Assembly: GCF_009856825.1 (NCBI RefSeq)
Contig: NZ_WVTD01000014.1
Span: 49,358-113,357 of the forward strand
Length of the DNA stretch: 64,000 nucleotides
Source: Novosphingobium silvae
GTDB lineage: Bacteria > Pseudomonadota > Alphaproteobacteria > Sphingomonadales > Sphingomonadaceae
Direction: 5' to 3'
Shown: piece by piece, positions 14,213-23,582 of the stretch
Layout of the letters: each line of letters begins with the position of its first letter
Numbering within the stretch: the first letter of the stretch is position 1
Made by a program: the position numbers and the translations under genes
Notes under the pieces: generated by a model
The model's database searches: none
The model's input: only the letters and a program-made list of their open reading frames with translations
Told to the model about the DNA's origin: nothing

Positions 14213-16423
14213 TCAGCTCGCCTCGTCCCAGGCCAGCAGCAGGGTGACGTTCGCAGGCACCCACGCTTCGTAGCGCCCGTCCTTCCACTCCAGCTCCAGC
14301 ACTTCCTGCTCGGATGACCAGAGCCTTGCCGCAGGAGGCTTGCCGCTGTTCCCATGCGGAAATAGCGCCAGCCTTGCGCGGGTCGTCTCGTGACCGTCGA
14401 TCTTGAGGTTGACGGTGCTGCCGTCCAGCCGGTGTATCGCGCGCACGAAGTTGTCGCAGAACAGCAGGAAGGGCGCGCCCTCGATGCGGTGGAACACCCG
14501 CGTGGCATAGATCATCGCCGCGCCCGCGCCGTAGATCTCCTGCCCGACCTGCCCCGCCTTCTGGCCATCGGAATACAGGTCCTCCACCGGGAAGTTCAGC
14601 TTGCAGTCGATGTGCCCGTTGCGCACCTCGCTGGCGAGCGTTTCCTCCGGAATGGCATCGGGGTAGTAGTACCACGCCCGGTCGAGCGCGTGGCGGCAGA
14701 ACTCGTTCACCAGCAGCTTCACGCTGGAGATCACGTGAGGCCCGCCATAGTCGAGGTAGCGCTCGAATGCGGCGTAGCTGTCGAAGCACTCGTAGGCGGC
14801 CATGTAGGGCGCATCCTGGAGGCACGTGACGCCCAGGAAGTTCGTCCAGTTGCTGGCGATCCCGATCTCGCTCTTCCAGATCTGGCTGTTGTGGAAGAAG
14901 CTGGCGAGATAGACGTAGCTCTGGTCAAGGTGCTTCTTGCGGTTGGTGATGCGCCACAGGCGAATGCACGCCGCCGCTCCCCAGGCGGTGAGGTTGGCCT
15001 GGTAGTTGAGATCGAAGCGCATCCCCTCGGCCGCCTCGAGCGCCTTTTCCGCTTCGCCGAGGAAGCGAACGTCGTGGGTGAGCTCGAACGCCTGGAGCAT
15101 CACCCAGGCGTAGATGCCGCCAACGTCGGTCTGGCCGCGATTGTCCGCCTCCGCCACGTCGGTGATGACGCTGAAATCGTCGATCTTGTACATGATCGGC
15201 CACTTGTAGTCGAAGTGCTGCGCAGCCCTGATGCCGTAGTCTATGGACTTCAGGAAAAGCTCGCGCGCCTGCTCGTCGCCGCTGATCGCCAGGTTGGAGA
15301 GATTGAGCAGCGGGTGGTACAGATACCAGCTGTCCACCGCGTCCGCGTCCTTGTCCTTGCCCACGTTGGGCAGGTAGCGGCGCAGGGTCTGCAGCTTCTC
15401 GTCGTAGAACTTGCCAATACCGGCCATGATCTCGCGGTAGAGGGGATCCTGCTCGTCGCCGTTCCACGCGTTCCAGTCCCGCAGCGCCGAGGCTATCGAG
15501 AGCTGGACCATGGCGTCTGGATATTCGGCAGCGGTGTATGGCCGGAAGTAGGTGTGCCCGTAGTGCCTGACCCGCGCCTCGGGTGCCTTGGCAAGGTCGC
15601 GCATGGTTCCCTGCGCCCGCGCGTTCCAGTCGTGCATCGCCGGGGTGGGCGGTGAGAGCCAGTGGTACAGCGCGCCCAGCATGTCCAGGAACTGCCAAGC
15701 CGAAGCGGTTTCCTCCTGCTGCGGATAGGCGCGGATCGAGAGGATGGTGTCGTAGAGCGTGACCTCCCGGCCCGCCGGCAGCACCGCCTTGCCCGTCTCC
15801 GGGTTGACCGGTGGTCGATAGCCCATCTCCGGCCAGTCGCCGCCCACCACTTCGCTCGGCGTGCTCCCCGTCAGGTTGAAGTAGTCGTTGAGCGCGGTGA
15901 AATTCTGCAGGTAGAGCACTTTGCCGAAGGCGGGGCGCTCCAGCGTGAAATAGATAAGGCCCGTGTTGGTCTTGCGCTGGTCCGCCTCGATCCTTCCCTG
16001 CGTCAGGACGGCATCGCCCTCCGCGTCGAAGGGCACGAGATCGCGCGGCAGCCATTCGATCGCCAGGTCGCGCGCCGGCTTGAACGTCAGCGTGGCGCGC
16101 AGCTCCTCCACCCCGAACGGGTCGCCGCGCAGCACCAGGCGACTAGTGCCGAGTTCGCCCTTGCACTCCACGGCCGCAAGAGCGTCCGCGATCTTCAGCG
16201 GCCGGCAGCGCGCTTCGGGACTGAACACCGGCATGCGCAGCGCCAGCCCACCCATCTCGCCCCGGCGCATGACGATCCACAGCGTGTCGCGCTCGAGCCG
16301 CACTTCGATGTCGAGCCCACCCTGCCGCGCGGTGGCTACCGGCGTGCCGCTTGCCTCGTGCAGGAACTTGCTGGCCAGGACCGTAGCCGGGTTGATGGCC
16401 TGCACCGTGTCGACGCGCGACAT
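14213..16423 (-). CDS. Uncharacterised 736-residue protein, probable (alpha/alpha)6-barrel enzyme
   Basis: The start is ATG 16423, with GGAGG seven bases upstream. I do not recognise the family. There is no signal peptide, so it is cytoplasmic. Residues about 1-180 look like a beta-rich domain (DIEVRLERDTLWIVMRRGEMGG, TGLIYFTLERPAFG). The middle and end are rich in aromatic helices with repeated Trp and Tyr (MHDWNARAQGTM, DSWYLYHPLLNL, IASNWTNFLGV, DYGGPHVISSVK), which resembles six-hairpin glycosidase or epimerase-type toroids. An SDR oxidoreductase and a lactonase-type propeller are divergent from it, so a sugar or sugar-acid substrate is possible. That is an inference from composition and context only. 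Confidence 0.8.
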   Translation of the reverse strand: MSRVDTVQAINPATVLASKFLHEASGTPVATARQGGLDIEVRLERDTLWIVMRRGEMGGLALRMPVFSPEARCRPLKIADALAAVECKGELGTSRLVLRGDPFGVEELRATLTFKPARDLAIEWLPRDLVPFDAEGDAVLTQGRIEADQRKTNTGLIYFTLERPAFGKVLYLQNFTALNDYFNLTGSTPSEVVGGDWPEMGYRPPVNPETGKAVLPAGREVTLYDTILSIRAYPQQEETASAWQFLDMLGALYHWLSPPTPAMHDWNARAQGTMRDLAKAPEARVRHYGHTYFRPYTAAEYPDAMVQLSIASALRDWNAWNGDEQDPLYREIMAGIGKFYDEKLQTLRRYLPNVGKDKDADAVDSWYLYHPLLNLSNLAISGDEQARELFLKSIDYGIRAAQHFDYKWPIMYKIDDFSVITDVAEADNRGQTDVGGIYAWVMLQAFELTHDVRFLGEAEKALEAAEGMRFDLNYQANLTAWGAAACIRLWRITNRKKHLDQSYVYLASFFHNSQIWKSEIGIASNWTNFLGVTCLQDAPYMAAYECFDSYAAFERYLDYGGPHVISSVKLLVNEFCRHALDRAWYYYPDAIPEETLASEVRNGHIDCKLNFPVEDLYSDGQKAGQVGQEIYGAGAAMIYATRVFHRIEGAPFLLFCDNFVRAIHRLDGSTVNLKIDGHETTRARLALFPHGNSGKPPAARLWSSEQEVLELEWKDGRYEAWVPANVTLLLAWDEAS

Positions 16424-16546
16424 CCGCGTTTCCTCCTTCCGAAAGATCTGAGCGCATGCGCAATGCGGGAACGGCCGGCGGGTTGCGGCAACGCGATCCA
16501 GGTTGGTGCGCCGGAACCGGGCGGGCGTGCGCGCGATTGGCCCGGT

Positions 16547-17290
16547 ATGCAGGACAAGACCCCTCACGAGCCGCTTGCCGGGCGCAGGATACTCATCACC
16601 GGCGGCACCACCGGCATCGGCCGCGCGGTGCTGGTCTCCCTTGCGGCGCAGCGTGCCCGGGTGCTGACCTTCGGGCGCGATCCCACGGCCTTGCGCGAGG
16701 CGCTCGCGGCGGCGGAGCTGGTCGAGAAGTTCGGCCTCACCGCCGACGCGGGCGATCCCGCGGACATCGAGCGCGTCTTCGCTGCCGTGGATGAACGACT
16801 GGGCGGGATCGACGTGCTGGTCGCCTGCGCGGGCCTTGGGGCGAAACCGATCCACGAAATGGCCGACGAGGACTGGCGCGAGGTGGTGGAAACCAATCTC
16901 GTCGGGTACATGGCCTGTGCGCGCGCGGCGCTCGACCGGATGCTGGCGCAAGGCAGCGGGCACATCGTGCTGGTCAGCTCCATCAGCCCCGAGATCAAGG
17001 CCGCGGGCGAGAGCGTCTACGCGGCGACGAAGGGCGGCATCGATGCCTTCGCGCTCACCTTGCGCAAGGAAGTGGCAGACGAAGGCATCCGCATCTCCGT
17101 GATCCAGCCCGGCTCGGTCGGAAGCGACATGCAGCCGTGCGACGCCGAGGAACAGCGCGAGGCGATCGCGCGGGGGGAAATGCTCTTCGCCGAGGAGATC
17201 GCCGAGGCCATCGCCTTCGTCCTCACGCGGTCGAGCCGCTGCGACATTCCCCTCCTGCGGATCGAGCCGATCCGGCAGAAGACCGGCTGA
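16547..17290 (+). CDS. Short-chain dehydrogenase/reductase (SDR)
   Basis: ATG 16547 gives 247 residues. It is a classical SDR: cofactor loop TGGTTGIG at about residues 19-26, ACAGLG, catalytic serine in VLVSSIS, and active-site YAATKGG. It is an NAD(P)-dependent alcohol or sugar oxidoreductase of unknown substrate. The lactonase-like gene starts 6 bases after its stop, so oxidation of a sugar to a lactone followed by hydrolysis is a plausible pair. It is divergent from the 736-residue hypothetical gene across 123 bases. Confidence 0.88.
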   Translation: MQDKTPHEPLAGRRILITGGTTGIGRAVLVSLAAQRARVLTFGRDPTALREALAAAELVEKFGLTADAGDPADIERVFAAVDERLGGIDVLVACAGLGAKPIHEMADEDWREVVETNLVGYMACARAALDRMLAQGSGHIVLVSSISPEIKAAGESVYAATKGGIDAFALTLRKEVADEGIRISVIQPGSVGSDMQPCDAEEQREAIARGEMLFAEEIAEAIAFVLTRSSRCDIPLLRIEPIRQKTG

Positions 17291-17296
17291 GCGCGC

Positions 17297-18310
17297 ATGA
17301 TCTGGGCAGGAACGTATGAAGCCAAGGGCGGCGCCGGCCTCCAGCCACTGACGGACCTTGGCGGTGCGCCGCAGCTTCGCGACGGCGTGCGCGAGATTGC
17401 GAACGCCTCTTTCGCCGCATGGTCGCCCGATGGGGCGGTGGCCTACTTCGTGGACGAGCAGGAGGAAGGACAGGTCGGGGCATGGCGGCGGACGGACGAT
17501 GGCTGGTCGCCGCTGGGCTCGCTGGGCAGCGGCGGCGCCGCGCCCTGCTACCTCTCGATCTCGCCTGACGGCACGCGGATGGCAGTGGCGAACTATGGCG
17601 ACGGTTCGCTCGGCCTCATCGCGCTCGATCCCGGGACAGGCGCGCTTCTCCGGCCGCTCGGCCATTTCCGGCCCGCAGGCACCGGCAAGGACCCGGAGCG
17701 GCAGGAAGGCCCCCACGCCCACTGCGCCATCTTCGCCGAGGAAGGCCGGGCCATCTACCACGTGGACCTCGGGCTGGACAGGGTCTTCAGGCATGACCTC
17801 GACGAGAACGGCCTGACGGAAACGCAAGTCGCGTTTCAGGCGCCCGCAGGCTACGGGCCGCGCCACTTGGCTTTCCACCCGGACGGGGAACATGCGCTGC
17901 TCGTCTGCGAACTCGCCGCCCGCCTCCTGCTCCTGCGACGCGAAGGAACGCTGCTGCGCTGCGTGCAGGACGTGCCCACCGCGCCGGAGCCCGTTTCCGG
18001 GGAGAACCTCGGCGGTCATCTGGCCATCGATGAAGAAGGCATCGTGCGCGTGACGAACCGCGGCCACGACAGCCTCGTCTCCTTCGCGCTCGAGGGCGGC
18101 AGGCTTGCGATGCGCGAATGGTGCCGCACCGGCGGCTCCTCGCCCCGCCACTTCATCGTCGATGCAGGCACCGCCTTTATCGCGCACGAAGAAGGGGAAT
18201 GCGTCACGCGGGTGGACATGGCGAGCGGCCGGGTCACGGCCCGCCTGCCGGTGCCCGGCGCGGCGTTCCTCTTCGCCTCGCCCACAGGCGAGAGGCGGGG
18301 CGCGGCGTGA
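17297..18310 (+). CDS. Lactonase-family seven-bladed beta-propeller (6-phosphogluconolactonase type)
   Basis: A 337-residue protein of the cycloisomerase-2/lactonase propeller family, with repeated blades such as YLSISPDGTRMAVANYGDGSLGL, GPHAHCAIFAEEGRAIYHVDLG and GYGPRHLAFHPDGEHALLVCE. These include the conserved GPHAH and GPRHL motifs. Members hydrolyse 6-phosphogluconolactone or other sugar lactones. There is no signal peptide. It follows the SDR by 6 bases, and its stop overlaps the GTG of the DUF2243 gene, so the three are an operon. Confidence 0.85.
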   Translation: MIWAGTYEAKGGAGLQPLTDLGGAPQLRDGVREIANASFAAWSPDGAVAYFVDEQEEGQVGAWRRTDDGWSPLGSLGSGGAAPCYLSISPDGTRMAVANYGDGSLGLIALDPGTGALLRPLGHFRPAGTGKDPERQEGPHAHCAIFAEEGRAIYHVDLGLDRVFRHDLDENGLTETQVAFQAPAGYGPRHLAFHPDGEHALLVCELAARLLLLRREGTLLRCVQDVPTAPEPVSGENLGGHLAIDEEGIVRVTNRGHDSLVSFALEGGRLAMREWCRTGGSSPRHFIVDAGTAFIAHEEGECVTRVDMASGRVTARLPVPGAAFLFASPTGERRGAA

Positions 18311-19098
18311 CCTCGGCACCGGCAAAGGTCCGATCGACGCTCCGCTGGGCGGCCGTGCTCGGCATCGCCATCGGCGGCTTCTTCGACGGCGTGCTGCTGC
18401 ACCAGATCCTGCAGTGGCACCATCTGCTGAGCCTTGTTCCGGGCATCGGCGACCTTCGCGCGCAGGTTCTGTGGGACGGTTACTTCCACGCCCTCATGTA
18501 TGTGCTGGCCTTGGCCGCGCTGGTGATGCTCTGGCGACAGCGCGGCGACCTGTCGCGGTATCCGGCCCGCAAGGTCGGCGGAGCGATCATGCTGGGCTTC
18601 GGCGCCTGGCACGGGCTGGACGCGGTTCTCTCGCACTGGGTGCTCGGGTTGCACCGCATCAGGCTGGACAGCGATCATCCCCTGCTTTGGGACTTGGGAT
18701 GGCTGGCCATCTTCGGGATCGCTCCCGGGCTTGCCGGCCTTCGCCTGCTGCAAGGCGATGGCGCGAGCGGAGGTACCGGCAGGGGCGGAGGCACAGCCGC
18801 GACGCTGCTGGGTGCCGGAGCCCTGGCCGCGATGCTGGGCGGGTGGTCGCTGAGGCCGCCGCCCGGCCCTTCGTTCACCACCATCGTCTTCGCGCCCGGC
18901 GTCTCCGCGGCCGAGGCAACCGGCGCGGTGATGGCTACGGGCGGACGTTTGGTCTGGGCCGACCCCGCCCTTGCCGTCATGGTCGTCGACCTTCCCGGCG
19001 AGGCGCGGGCGCTGGACTTCTATCGTCGCGGCGCGCTGCTGGTCAGCGGCACGGGTTCTCCCGCAGGCTGCGCGGCATGGACCGGATCACCGTCCTGA
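18307..19098 (+). CDS. DUF2243 membrane protein with C-terminal extension
   Basis: The GTG start at 18307 overlaps the stop of the lactonase gene (GTGA). The 263-residue protein has the DUF2243 core (GFFDGVLLHQILQWHHLLS, FHALMYVLALAALVML, GFGAWHGLDAVLSHWVLGLHRI) with about four membrane segments and conserved His residues. After residue about 165 come a Gly-rich linker, another membrane segment, and a soluble region of about 75 residues (FTTIVFAPGVSAAEATG...) not typical of the family. Function unknown. Its coupling to the lactonase operon may be incidental. Confidence 0.78.
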   Translation: MTSAPAKVRSTLRWAAVLGIAIGGFFDGVLLHQILQWHHLLSLVPGIGDLRAQVLWDGYFHALMYVLALAALVMLWRQRGDLSRYPARKVGGAIMLGFGAWHGLDAVLSHWVLGLHRIRLDSDHPLLWDLGWLAIFGIAPGLAGLRLLQGDGASGGTGRGGGTAATLLGAGALAAMLGGWSLRPPPGPSFTTIVFAPGVSAAEATGAVMATGGRLVWADPALAVMVVDLPGEARALDFYRRGALLVSGTGSPAGCAAWTGSPS

Positions 19099-19124
19099 CC
19101 TGCGTCGGGGCAGGACGGTGATCC
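19084..19124. terminator. Long hairpin between convergent genes
   Basis: GGATCACCGTCCTG and CAGGACGGTGATCC form a perfect 14-bp stem with a 13-base loop. It overlaps the last codons of the DUF2243 gene and ends 8 bases before the convergent PRISE gene. It probably terminates transcription from both sides. Confidence 0.6.
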
Positions 19125-19131
19125 GCCATGC

Positions 19132-20193
19132 TCAGGGAATGATGCGGTCCTGCCTCAGGCGCGTGAAAAGATCGAAGAACGCATCGTCCGTGGACTGATA
19201 ATCGAGGAAGCCAAGGCGGCGGCTCTTCGACATGTCTGTCACCACCTCGATCGGGCGGCCGAGATCGGCATCGGTGTGCCAGGGCGATGCGAGCCGCGAA
19301 AGGTCGAGCTCGGCAAGTCCCTCCCGTTCGGCGATCCCGCGCCAGACCGGTCCGTCCTGCGCCATCTGCACTTCAAGCGGCCGCACCGTGCCGTCGAACT
19401 CCTGTGCCTCCACGCCGAACCAGTCCGCGATCCGCCGCCACATCCAGCTCCAGCGGAAGACATCGCCGTTGACGACGTTGAACGCCTCGTTGCGTGCCGC
19501 GTCCGTCGTCGCCGCCCAGACGAGGTGGCGCGCCAGCATACGCGCGTCGGTCATGTCGGTCAGCCCGTTCCACTGCGCGGCCGATCCTGGGAACACGAAA
19601 GGCCTGCCGGTCTCGCGGCAGATCGTGGCATACGTCGCCAGAGTGGTGCCCATGTTCATGGCATTGCCCACCGCCTTGCCGATGACGGTGTGCGGGCGGT
19701 GCACGCTCCAGCTGAAACCGTCGCGCTCGGCGGCGGCGAAGACTTCGTCTTCCTGCGCGTAATAGAAGTTGTCGATGTCGAGCCGGCCCTGCTCCTCGCG
19801 GAAGGGGGTCTGCGGCAGCGTGCCCTTGCCATAGGCCTCGAACGGGCCGAGGTAGTGCTTCAGCCCCGTCACCAGCGCGACATGGCGCACGCTGCCGCCC
19901 TTGCGCAGGCCGTCGAGCAGGTTGCGGACCATCGCGGCGTTCACGCGGATGTTCTCGGCCTCGCTGCTCTGGCGAAGCCAGGTGCTGACGAACACCGCGT
20001 CCGGGCGGACATTCTCCAGCGCCTCGGCAGTCGCGCCCGCATCCAACAGGTCTGCCGCGACGGGAAGCACGCCTTCCTGCTCCACCGGGCGCCGGGCCAG
20101 TCCGTGCACCGTCCAGCCCTGCTCCACCAGCAACGAAGCCGTCGCTGCCCCCACTATCCCGCTTGCGCCCACCACCAGTGCCGTTCCGGCCAT
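19132..20193 (-). CDS. PRISE-type NAD(P)-dependent reductase (progesterone 5-beta-reductase/iridoid synthase family)
   Basis: ATG 20193 gives 353 residues. It has an N-terminal Rossmann motif, VVGASGIVGAATA, and the markers of the PRISE subgroup of extended SDRs: VTGLKHYLGPFEAYG, NFYYAQEDEVF with the catalytic Tyr, and SWSVHRPHTVIG. Such enzymes reduce enones with NADPH and often have broad specificity. It is divergent from an HxlR regulator gene across 100 bases, a pairing typical of electrophile-responsive reductases. The physiological substrate is unknown. Confidence 0.88.
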   Translation of the reverse strand: MAGTALVVGASGIVGAATASLLVEQGWTVHGLARRPVEQEGVLPVAADLLDAGATAEALENVRPDAVFVSTWLRQSSEAENIRVNAAMVRNLLDGLRKGGSVRHVALVTGLKHYLGPFEAYGKGTLPQTPFREEQGRLDIDNFYYAQEDEVFAAAERDGFSWSVHRPHTVIGKAVGNAMNMGTTLATYATICRETGRPFVFPGSAAQWNGLTDMTDARMLARHLVWAATTDAARNEAFNVVNGDVFRWSWMWRRIADWFGVEAQEFDGTVRPLEVQMAQDGPVWRGIAEREGLAELDLSRLASPWHTDADLGRPIEVVTDMSKSRRLGFLDYQSTDDAFFDLFTRLRQDRIIP

Positions 20194-20293
20194 GTCATTC
20201 TCCTGTCTTCGTGCTCGGCGTGATCTAGGCAACGCGGGCGAGCTGTTCTAGAAGGCACCGCATTGGGACATAGACACCAGGAGGTAACCACCC

Positions 20294-20671
20294 ATGCGCG
20301 CGGGCACCCCCGAAGACGAATGGCGCGAGGACTGCGCGCCGCGCCGCGTGCTCGACATCTTCACCACGAAATGGACGAGCATGATCCTCCACACGCTCGA
20401 CGCCCGCCATGGCGGGGTGGCGCGGACAGGCGTGCTCCAGCGCAGCCTCCCCGGAATTTCGAAGAAGATGCTGGTCCAGACCCTGCGCGAGATGGAGGCG
20501 AGCGGCCTTGTCTCCCGCCATGTCCAGGGCACCGTTCCGCCTGCGGTGGAATATCGCCTTACTGCGCTGGGCCGGCGCTTCGTAGAGCCGGTGGAGCTTC
20601 TCCACGCCTGGGGCCGCGCGAACGCCGACGCGCTGGACGAACTGGCTGCCCTGGCGGGAAGACGCGGGTAG
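20294..20671 (+). CDS. HxlR-family winged-helix transcriptional regulator
   Basis: A 125-residue protein of the HxlR/MarR-like type: an N-terminal cysteine (EDCAPRRVLDIFTTKWTSMIL), LPGISKKMLVQTLREMEASGLVSR as the recognition helix region, and PAVEYRLTALGRRF as the wing. HxlR proteins often sense electrophiles through this cysteine and control the divergent oxidoreductase gene, here the PRISE reductase. It ends 9 bases from the convergent exporter gene. Confidence 0.9.
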   Translation: MRAGTPEDEWREDCAPRRVLDIFTTKWTSMILHTLDARHGGVARTGVLQRSLPGISKKMLVQTLREMEASGLVSRHVQGTVPPAVEYRLTALGRRFVEPVELLHAWGRANADALDELAALAGRRG

Positions 20672-20680
20672 CGCTGCGCG

Positions 20681-21748
20681 TCACAGCACCAGGAGGCTGA
20701 ACGCCAGCGCCACCACCAGCGAGGCGAGCGTCGCCGCGACCACCGGCATCGCTCCGCGCCAGCCCATCTGCATAACGAGGTCAAGCCGCGAGCGCATCGC
20801 CGTCGCCGTTACCGCCAGCAGCAGCAGCGCCTTGGAAAGCGTCAGGTTCACCTGCACCAGCCATGCAGGGATCGCGACAAGGGAGTTCAGCACCACCACC
20901 GCCAGGAACAGCGTGATGAACCACGGCATCGCCAGCTTCTTGATCCAGTGGCGCTGTCCCTCCCCCGGGTCAGAACAGAGCAGCGAGACCGCCGCGACCA
21001 CGGGCGCCAGCAGCGCCACGCGGGAAAGCTTGACGATGGTGGCGTAACTGCCCGCGACGTCGGAAAAGGCATAGCCGCCGCCGATCGCCTGCGCGACATC
21101 GTGGATCGAGGCGCCGATGAGGAACCCGGCCTGCCGGTCGTCAAGGTGCAGCGCCCCCGCGAGCGGCGGGTAGAACGACATGGCGATGGCGCTCGCCATC
21201 GAGACCACCACCAGGGTCAGCGCAAACTGCGCCTGGCTCACCCGCCTCGCGCCCAGCACGCCGAACAGGGCGAGCGCGGCCGACGCACCGCAGATCGCGG
21301 TGGCGCCGCCGGCAAGAACCCCGATGGCAAGGGACGCGCCCGTCATTCTCGCAACCACGAGCGCCGCGCCTATCGCGGCGGCCATGACCATGAGCAGCGC
21401 CAGGAACGGAACCGGGCCCAGCGCCACGATCTGCGCCAGCGTGACCTGCGTGCCCAGCACCACGATGCCCCAGCGCAGGCACGACTTGGAGGCGAAATCG
21501 AGGCCGGCGTGCGTGCGCGCCTCGCCCGTCACGAAGTTCAGCGACAGGCCGATGAGCAGCCCCATGAGGATGATCGGCGCGCCGTAGTGCTCGGCAAGCC
21601 ATGCCGCCGCGATGCTCGCGATCCCGCAAAGGGCAAGGCCGGGCCAGAACGTCTTCCACAGCTCCAGGCGGCTCGGCCGGGTGGCAGGGCCGGGCTGCTC
21701 GGCAAGGAACATCTCGCCGTAAAGATCACCTGCGTGCTGTGCGCTCAC
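20681..21748 (-). CDS. YeiH/UPF0324-family membrane transporter (putative sulfate exporter)
   Basis: A GTG start at 21748 with GAGAGG upstream gives 355 residues; an ATG 12 codons in is an alternative. It has about ten membrane helices and the family motifs GLLIGLSLNFV, GGATAICGASAALAL and GASIHDVAQAIGGGYAFS. Relatives are annotated as putative sulfate or sulfonate exporters, largely from context. A sulfite-producing sulfoquinovose locus lies a few kilobases away, so a role in handling sulfur anions is conceivable but unproven. Confidence 0.88.
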   Translation of the reverse strand: MSAQHAGDLYGEMFLAEQPGPATRPSRLELWKTFWPGLALCGIASIAAAWLAEHYGAPIILMGLLIGLSLNFVTGEARTHAGLDFASKSCLRWGIVVLGTQVTLAQIVALGPVPFLALLMVMAAAIGAALVVARMTGASLAIGVLAGGATAICGASAALALFGVLGARRVSQAQFALTLVVVSMASAIAMSFYPPLAGALHLDDRQAGFLIGASIHDVAQAIGGGYAFSDVAGSYATIVKLSRVALLAPVVAAVSLLCSDPGEGQRHWIKKLAMPWFITLFLAVVVLNSLVAIPAWLVQVNLTLSKALLLLAVTATAMRSRLDLVMQMGWRGAMPVVAATLASLVVALAFSLLVL

Positions 21749-21916
21749 TGACCTCTCCCTGTTCCCTCGCGCCCTTTCCCTGGCCGAAGACGCTTGCCGC
21801 CTGTCCTGCGCTGTCATAGGTTTTGTATGGCGGCGCTGAAGACGGGGCAAGAGCTTTGCGAAAGGCGGCGCGAACGAATTGCCGCCGGTGCGAGCGTGGG
21901 ATAGGGGAGAGCGAGA

Positions 21917-23185
21917 ATGACCATCGAGAACGCCGCGGCAGAGCCGCACCCGTCCGCCGACCATGCGGCCACCCGCGCGCAGAACGTGCTCATCGCGCTG
22001 ATCTTCTTCGCGACGGCGCTGAACTACATCGACCGTCAGGTGCTGGCGCTGCTCAAGCCCATGCTCGAAGCGCAGTTCCAGTGGAGCGACCAGCAGTTCG
22101 CCCACCTGGGGTCCGTCTTCCAGCTTGCGGCCGCGGTGTCGCTGCTGGGCGTGGGCTGGTTCGTGGACCGTTTCGGCGTGCGCTTCGCCTACGGAATCGC
22201 GGTGCTCGTATGGAGCCTCGCGGGCATGGCCCATGCGCTGGCCGCCACCGTCCAGCAGTTCGTCATCGCGCGGGCCGTGCTGGCCACCGCCGAATCCGTC
22301 AACACGCCCGCCGCGATGAAGACCGCGGCCGTCTATCTTCCGGCAGCGCGCCGGTCGGTGGGCATCGGCATCATCAACACCGCGCCCAATATCGGCGCGA
22401 TCCTGACGCCGCTGGTGATCCCGCCTTTCGCCATTGCGTTCGGATGGCAGGCGGCTTTCCTGGTCACCGGAGCGCTGGGCATCGTGTGGCTGATCGCCTG
22501 GCAGCTAAACACCGCGAAGCTCACGCCGGTGCGAGGCGCCGCGCCCGCGCTCGCCGCCGCCGAAAAAGGCGGCAAGGTGAAATGGGGCGCCATCCTCCGC
22601 GACAGGCGCAGCTGGACCGTGATCGGCGCCAAGGCCTTCACCGACCTTGTCTGGTGGTTCGTGCTGTTCTGGACGCCGGACTTCTTCTCGCGCCAGTTCG
22701 GGCTCGGACAAGGCGCGCTGGGATGGCCGATCGCGGTCATCTTCACGCTTGCGGCGCTGGGCGCGGTAAGCTCGGGCGCGCTCTATCCCGCGCTGCTGCT
22801 GCGCGGGATCTCGATGAATCGCGCGCGCAAGGGCACGATGCTGGCCTATGCGCTGATCGTGCTGGTGATGCCGCTGGCGCTCCTGGCGCAGAACCCGTGG
22901 ATCGCGGCGGTGTGCATCGGGCTGGGCCTCTTCGCGCACCAGGGCTTTTCCACCAGCATCTTCGGCATGGCGACCGAGATCATCCCGGCGCGCCGCATGG
23001 CGACCGTGATCGCGCTGGGCGCAGTGGCCGGAAACCTGACGGGGACCGGGATCATCGAGTTCGCAGGATGGTCGCTCGACAACGGGCTCGGCTACGCGCC
23101 GCTGTTCGTCATCTGCGGCTCGGCCTATCTGGTGGCGACGGCGTTCATCCACCTGATGCAGCCGCGCCTCAGCGCTGCGGACTGA
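21917..23185 (+). CDS. MFS transporter (hexuronate/anion:cation symporter type)
   Basis: A 422-residue, 12-helix major facilitator protein of the ACS subfamily (ExuT-like). Markers are ALNYIDRQVLALLKPML in helix 1 and the loop-2/3 motif GWFVDRFGVRFAYG. ACS carriers import organic anions such as hexuronates or tartrates. It is convergent with the sulfoquinovose-locus TonB receptor, 505 bases away. It could supply inner-membrane uptake for that anionic sugar, since no ABC importer is present there, but this is inference. Confidence 0.87.
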   Translation: MTIENAAAEPHPSADHAATRAQNVLIALIFFATALNYIDRQVLALLKPMLEAQFQWSDQQFAHLGSVFQLAAAVSLLGVGWFVDRFGVRFAYGIAVLVWSLAGMAHALAATVQQFVIARAVLATAESVNTPAAMKTAAVYLPAARRSVGIGIINTAPNIGAILTPLVIPPFAIAFGWQAAFLVTGALGIVWLIAWQLNTAKLTPVRGAAPALAAAEKGGKVKWGAILRDRRSWTVIGAKAFTDLVWWFVLFWTPDFFSRQFGLGQGALGWPIAVIFTLAALGAVSSGALYPALLLRGISMNRARKGTMLAYALIVLVMPLALLAQNPWIAAVCIGLGLFAHQGFSTSIFGMATEIIPARRMATVIALGAVAGNLTGTGIIEFAGWSLDNGLGYAPLFVICGSAYLVATAFIHLMQPRLSAAD

Positions 23186-23582
23186 TCGCCGGGCACGCCT
23201 GATCGCCCGCTGGCGACTGCGGGATAACGCCGGGGGGAAGTTCAGCGGACGGCGAGGCGGTCGGCGCTGGGGGTTCCTTGCGGGCATCACGCAAGGACTG
23301 CCGGTTCAAACCTTTTGTTCGCCGAGGGCCTAGGGAGAGGCTATGAAGAACTCCCGATGGCCGAGCCCGTGCGGTGCGCGGGGGTGACGGGCAGGGCTCG
23401 CATCCCATGCCGTCTTCCCTGAGGGCATACCCTCATCTTCGTCCGCGCATCCTGGTGTGGCTGTTCCGGTGTCCACGACCGAAGCGCCGACCGCGCCGGG
23501 AGAGGGAAAGCGTCAGCTACACGCTCCCGGCCCGCCGCTTTGCTCGATCGTGATCCAAAAAGATCAAAATCGATGCTGCGGC

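Noticed and set aside
16424..18325. Minus-strand extension that would make the 736-residue protein 1370 residues long
   Set aside because: The extension is antisense to the SDR and lactonase genes and has shadow-type composition. ATG 16423 has a good ribosome-binding site.
21749..22234. N-terminal extension of the YeiH-type exporter
   Set aside because: It runs antisense through the start of the MFS gene and lacks family similarity. GTG 21748 fits the normal length.
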